From contig JAAUUJ010000001.1 of the NCBI GenBank assembly GCA_012030715.1, positions 1-64,000 on the forward strand: 64,000 nt of DNA, in the 5' to 3' direction. This DNA comes from Synechococcaceae cyanobacterium SM2_3_1 (GTDB lineage Bacteria; Cyanobacteriota; Cyanobacteriia; Thermostichales; Thermostichaceae). The position numbers and the translations under genes are program-made. Each line of letters opens with the position of its first letter. Within the stretch, counting starts at the first letter, position 1. Positions 61,251 to 64,000 of the stretch are shown here, one piece after another. The notes under the pieces were generated by a model. The model worked only from the letters and a program-made list of their open reading frames with translations, ran no database searches and had not been told where the DNA came from.

Positions 61251-63254
61251 ATGCCCTTGTTAGCCCTCTTAATGTGGCCACTCCTTGGGGTTGTCTGGTC
61301 AATCCCACTTGCGGATCCAGCGGCAGCATCCCAGTGGCTGGCCCAAGCCCCCCAAGTGCAGTCGGCTGAGGATCTCGCCGATCTTGAGAACGGTGACTCT
61401 GAAGATCTGCAGTTATCAGACTCAGACGATACCCTTCAGGTCAATCTGGCTACCCGTTCCCTGCAGCTGCGCTCCGATCAACAGTCTTTTAATCAGCGGG
61501 CCCAGGTGTTTGAGGCGGAAGGGAATGTGGAAATGGTCTTTGGCCGCACGCGGTTGCTGGCGGATCGGATGCGGATTGAGTTGCAAGAACAACGGGTGGT
61601 GGCCGAGGGCAATGTGCAGGTGCAACTGGATCAACAAAGGGTGCAGGGGGAGCGCCTAGAGTACAACTTTACAGAAGAGCAGGGAACCTTAGAGCCTGCC
61701 TTTGGCGAAGTGGACATTGGCAATCTGCCCACAGATGATGATCATCCCACCCTGAGCTCTTCTCCCTTAACCCGAACCTCCGGAGAAGATCCCTCCCGTT
61801 TGCTGCGATTTCAGGCGGCTCGGATTGAATTTGATGCCACCGAATGGCGGGGGATCGATGTCCGGATTACCAATGATCCTTACAATCCTCCCGAGCTGGA
61901 GTACCGTAGCCCTCAGGTCACCACCTTGCTGCGAGCGGATGGCTCCAGTGTGATCACGGCTGATCAAGGCCAGCTGGTTTTCGATCAGGCCTTCTTTTTG
62001 CCTCTGCCCATTCAGGTGCGCCTGGATCAGCTAAATCAGCAGCCTCCGATTTCTGTCTACTTTGACAATTTTGATCGGGAGGAGATCCGACGAGGACTGG
62101 TCATCCAACCCAACTTTGAGTTATTGGAAACCCCCAATGTCAGCTTTGTCCTCTCTCCACAGGTTTATCCGCAGCGGTTATTTGACGAGTTGGGCGGCTT
62201 GGAAAATGGCCTGGGTCTACGCACCGATCTGAATGTGAAATACCCCAATACCGGACAGGTTACCCATGTCATGGCGGAGTTGCGGGGGGTAGTGTTTGAG
62301 GAATTGTCGGATCGGCTCTTATTGGAGGTGGAGCATCTGATCCCAACGGGGAGATGGGGCCGCGTCACCTACAGCTACGGCTTCCGTGAACGGTTCTTCA
62401 GTGGCTTGTTGGGGTTTCAAATTGTCCAGAATCGCCTGGGGACACGGTATGCTTCCCCCACTCAAACCCTGGGGAATAGTGGCATTGCCTTTAATTACCA
62501 GCTGGCTCTGGATCTGATCGATGCCTTAGGACAAGATCCGATCAATACCGATGTGGCCCTGGGGGAACAAACTAGTGATCAGCAACTGCAACTGGCTCGC
62601 CTGCAGGTGGGGACAACCCTGAGCCGCTCTTTTATCCTCTGGCAGCCTTCTCCTCCTCCCACCCCTGGGTCACCCCCAGAGCTGCATCTCAAGTCGGAGA
62701 CCACGGTGGCTAATCTATGGGAAAGCAATCGTCAACCACCCCCATCCCTGCGCTTTAGTCCAGTGCCCATCGAAGAAGGTCTGTGGTTAAATACAGGGCT
62801 TAGCAGCAGTCAATCCTATTACACCAACGGCGAAGCCCAGAGTTTTTTTTCTGGAAGTATTGGGATCGATGCAGTAGTAGGCCGCTTTGTTAAGGACACT
62901 CTGGACTATACGAACGTGAGTGTGACCTATACCAATGGATTTCTGTCGGGAGCCTCTCCCTTTCTCTTTGACCGAATTACCACCCGTGAGCAGCTAGATT
63001 TAGGGATCCTGCAACAGATCTACGGACCCATTCGGGTGGGGGCAGAAACAACCGTAGATCTGCAGTCTGGTCAGGCGGTGGATACCACCTACACGCTTGG
63101 CTACGACCGTCGTACCTACGGCCTACGAATCAACATCAATCCCGAACGAGAGACAGGGGCCTTAGAATTGCGGGTTGACAGTTTTAATTGGAACAACGTA
63201 GCCAACCCGATCACGGAACTGAATCGAGGCATTGAACAAAAAGACGAATTATAA
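61251..63254 (+). CDS. DUF3769/LptD-like outer-membrane protein
   Basis: About 667 residues from ATG 61251 (MPLLALLMWPLLGVVW signal peptide). Residues about 65-160 show an OstA/LptA-like repeat pattern (AQVFEAEGNVEMVFGRTRLLADRM, QRVVAEGNVQV). The rest is beta-rich, ending in strands such as YTLGYDRRTYGLRINI and LRVDSFNWNNVANPI, consistent with a barrel. Likely involved in outer-membrane lipid or LPS-like transport. Confidence 0.82.
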   Translation: MPLLALLMWPLLGVVWSIPLADPAAASQWLAQAPQVQSAEDLADLENGDSEDLQLSDSDDTLQVNLATRSLQLRSDQQSFNQRAQVFEAEGNVEMVFGRTRLLADRMRIELQEQRVVAEGNVQVQLDQQRVQGERLEYNFTEEQGTLEPAFGEVDIGNLPTDDDHPTLSSSPLTRTSGEDPSRLLRFQAARIEFDATEWRGIDVRITNDPYNPPELEYRSPQVTTLLRADGSSVITADQGQLVFDQAFFLPLPIQVRLDQLNQQPPISVYFDNFDREEIRRGLVIQPNFELLETPNVSFVLSPQVYPQRLFDELGGLENGLGLRTDLNVKYPNTGQVTHVMAELRGVVFEELSDRLLLEVEHLIPTGRWGRVTYSYGFRERFFSGLLGFQIVQNRLGTRYASPTQTLGNSGIAFNYQLALDLIDALGQDPINTDVALGEQTSDQQLQLARLQVGTTLSRSFILWQPSPPPTPGSPPELHLKSETTVANLWESNRQPPPSLRFSPVPIEEGLWLNTGLSSSQSYYTNGEAQSFFSGSIGIDAVVGRFVKDTLDYTNVSVTYTNGFLSGASPFLFDRITTREQLDLGILQQIYGPIRVGAETTVDLQSGQAVDTTYTLGYDRRTYGLRININPERETGALELRVDSFNWNNVANPITELNRGIEQKDEL

Positions 63255-63395
63255 TTTTAAGTTAATCGTTTCTTATCTTTTTAGAGGCCAATGTTTAATG
63301 CTATTTTCCGATGCTGATCGATTCAACTTAGATCAATTTATGCCCCTCGATTGTCTTTTTCTGGGTAGAATTACAGATGCTTTTCAGGTGTCCGC

Positions 63396-63515
63396 ATGGG
63401 CGGCTTTGAATTTCGTGATATTGACTACCGTTATGCCCCGATCAAAAAAATTCGATATCTTCGCAACAGCCGTATCGCAGACTACCTACCTACCCCTCCA
63501 GGAGTGTTAACTTAA
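63396..63515 (+). CDS. Small ORF of 39 codons in the DUF3769-DUF1830 gap
   Basis: The 63255-63549 gap is A/T rich. ATG 63396 opens MGGFEFRDIDYRYAPIKK and stops at TAA 63515. The basic composition looks protein-like, but no family is recognised. The longer ORF in the track (63232-63510) is in another frame and looks less natural. Confidence 0.3.
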   Translation: MGGFEFRDIDYRYAPIKKIRYLRNSRIADYLPTPPGVLT

Positions 63516-63549
63516 ATCCAAGGGCAATTTTGTGGTTGGTAGGCACGGT

Positions 63550-63822
63550 ATGCAGATGCTTGATCCTATTCCTCAGATGTATAGAGAACAGATCACCTGC
63601 TGTTACGTAAATGCAACAAGCTCGATTCAGGTCGCTCGCATTACCAATGTCGAGAACTGGTACTTTGAACGGGTGGTATTCCCGGGCCAGCGGTTAATTT
63701 TTTCAGCTGTACCTTCTGCCAAGCTGGAGATCCACACAGGATTGATGGCCAGCTCGATTCTGGCCGACACCATTGACTGCGCCAATCTGCTAATCCGCGA
63801 ACCTGCTGAGTTGGCGGTCTAG
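63550..63822 (+). CDS. DUF1830 family protein
   Basis: About 90 residues from ATG 63550 (MQMLDPIPQMYREQITC). The family core CCYVNATSSIQVARITNVENWYFERVVFPGQ and LEIHTGLMASSI is present. DUF1830 proteins are conserved in cyanobacteria; function is unknown. The start may be ATG 63556. Confidence 0.85.
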   Translation: MQMLDPIPQMYREQITCCYVNATSSIQVARITNVENWYFERVVFPGQRLIFSAVPSAKLEIHTGLMASSILADTIDCANLLIREPAELAV

Positions 63823-63849
63823 GCAGCTGTCGTTGCCGAGGCGATCAGA

Positions 63850-64000
63850 TCACAGGTCCTGATTGCTCTGAGACATCGCCTTGGTAATATCAAAATCAAG
63901 TCCCTCAACCGCGGCAAGCGTGGAGCGGGTAATCAGTTTTCCCTGTTGGACTAGAGTTTGTCCGGTTACAGGGTGAAGCAGGGGCTGTTCTGCCCGCCGA
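63850..64000 (-). CDS. Partial protein at right edge, unidentified
   Basis: The minus-strand frame open from the window edge ends with TGA at 63850. It reads ...HPVTGQTLVQQGKLITRSTL and LDFDITKAMSQSN. Patterns like this recur in surface or PRC-barrel-type proteins, but I cannot name the family. The N-terminal part lies outside. Confidence 0.5.
   Translation of the reverse strand, partial: RRAEQPLLHPVTGQTLVQQGKLITRSTLAAVEGLDFDITKAMSQSNQDL

Noticed and set aside
63232-63510. 92-codon ORF after the DUF3769 gene
   Set aside because: It overlaps the DUF3769 stop and has unusual composition; the 39-codon frame looks more natural.

Overview
The window is chromosomal DNA of a nitrogen-fixing cyanobacterium. 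The lineage is shown by allophycocyanin genes (apcA, apcB, apcC), CP12, NdhN, the circadian input protein LdpA, a Ycf45-like ATPase and several families essentially confined to cyanobacteria (UPF0367, DUF3326, DUF3769, DUF1830, TIGR02652). The sequence alone does not name the species. The palindrome GGATCC is clearly over-used and the usual cyanobacterial HIP1 octamer GCGATCGC is nearly absent.

Layout. Positions 1-9445 are a plus-strand nif cluster: nifB (3' part), fdxN, nifS, nifU, nifH, nifD, nifK, nifV, a 49-codon overlapping ORF, nifZ and nifT. It ends in a short IS256-type transposase relic. Positions 9.5-20.2 kb hold a coiled-coil membrane protein, a secreted nuclease-like lipoprotein and housekeeping genes (rhodanese, SirB1/TPR protein, hisH, YebC family, Nudix, NERD-helicase). 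Positions 20.3-27.7 kb are a signalling block: a very large CBS/PAS/GAF hybrid histidine kinase with a predicted DXCF cyanobacteriochrome GAF domain, a REC-GAF-kinase and an ArsR-type regulator. Positions 27.8-32.0 kb (minus strand) carry clpX, a CocE-type hydrolase and a DUF815 ATPase. Positions 32.5-39.5 kb carry UPF0367, an ECF-type ATPase, cp12, ndhN-ldpA-ycf45-like, and a pmbA pair. Positions 39.5-47 kb include DUF3326, a degenerate UvrD-like protein, and a minus-strand operon of GHKL protein, STAS protein, hybrid kinase and a divergent tRNA-guanine transglycosylase. Positions 47-52.9 kb hold an esterase, smc and hslO. Positions 53.2-54.6 kb are apcABC. The rest has a LuxR-type response regulator, an FHA protein, an unannotated structured-RNA candidate, a GT39 glycosyltransferase, two exported proteins, larE, a DUF3769 outer-membrane protein, DUF1830 and a partial gene at the right edge.

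Seventeen single-base frameshifts, most of them in short homopolymers, interrupt otherwise intact genes (nifB, YebC, smc twice, several kinases, tgt and others). I read these as uncorrected sequencing errors and give each affected gene as one CDS with the shift noted.

The loci most worth a second look are the two-stem structured-RNA candidate near 56.3-56.6 kb, the predicted DXCF photosensor in the large kinase, the 49-codon ORF tied to nifV and nifZ, the ArsR gene with its own palindrome, and the kinase/STAS/transglycosylase operon.
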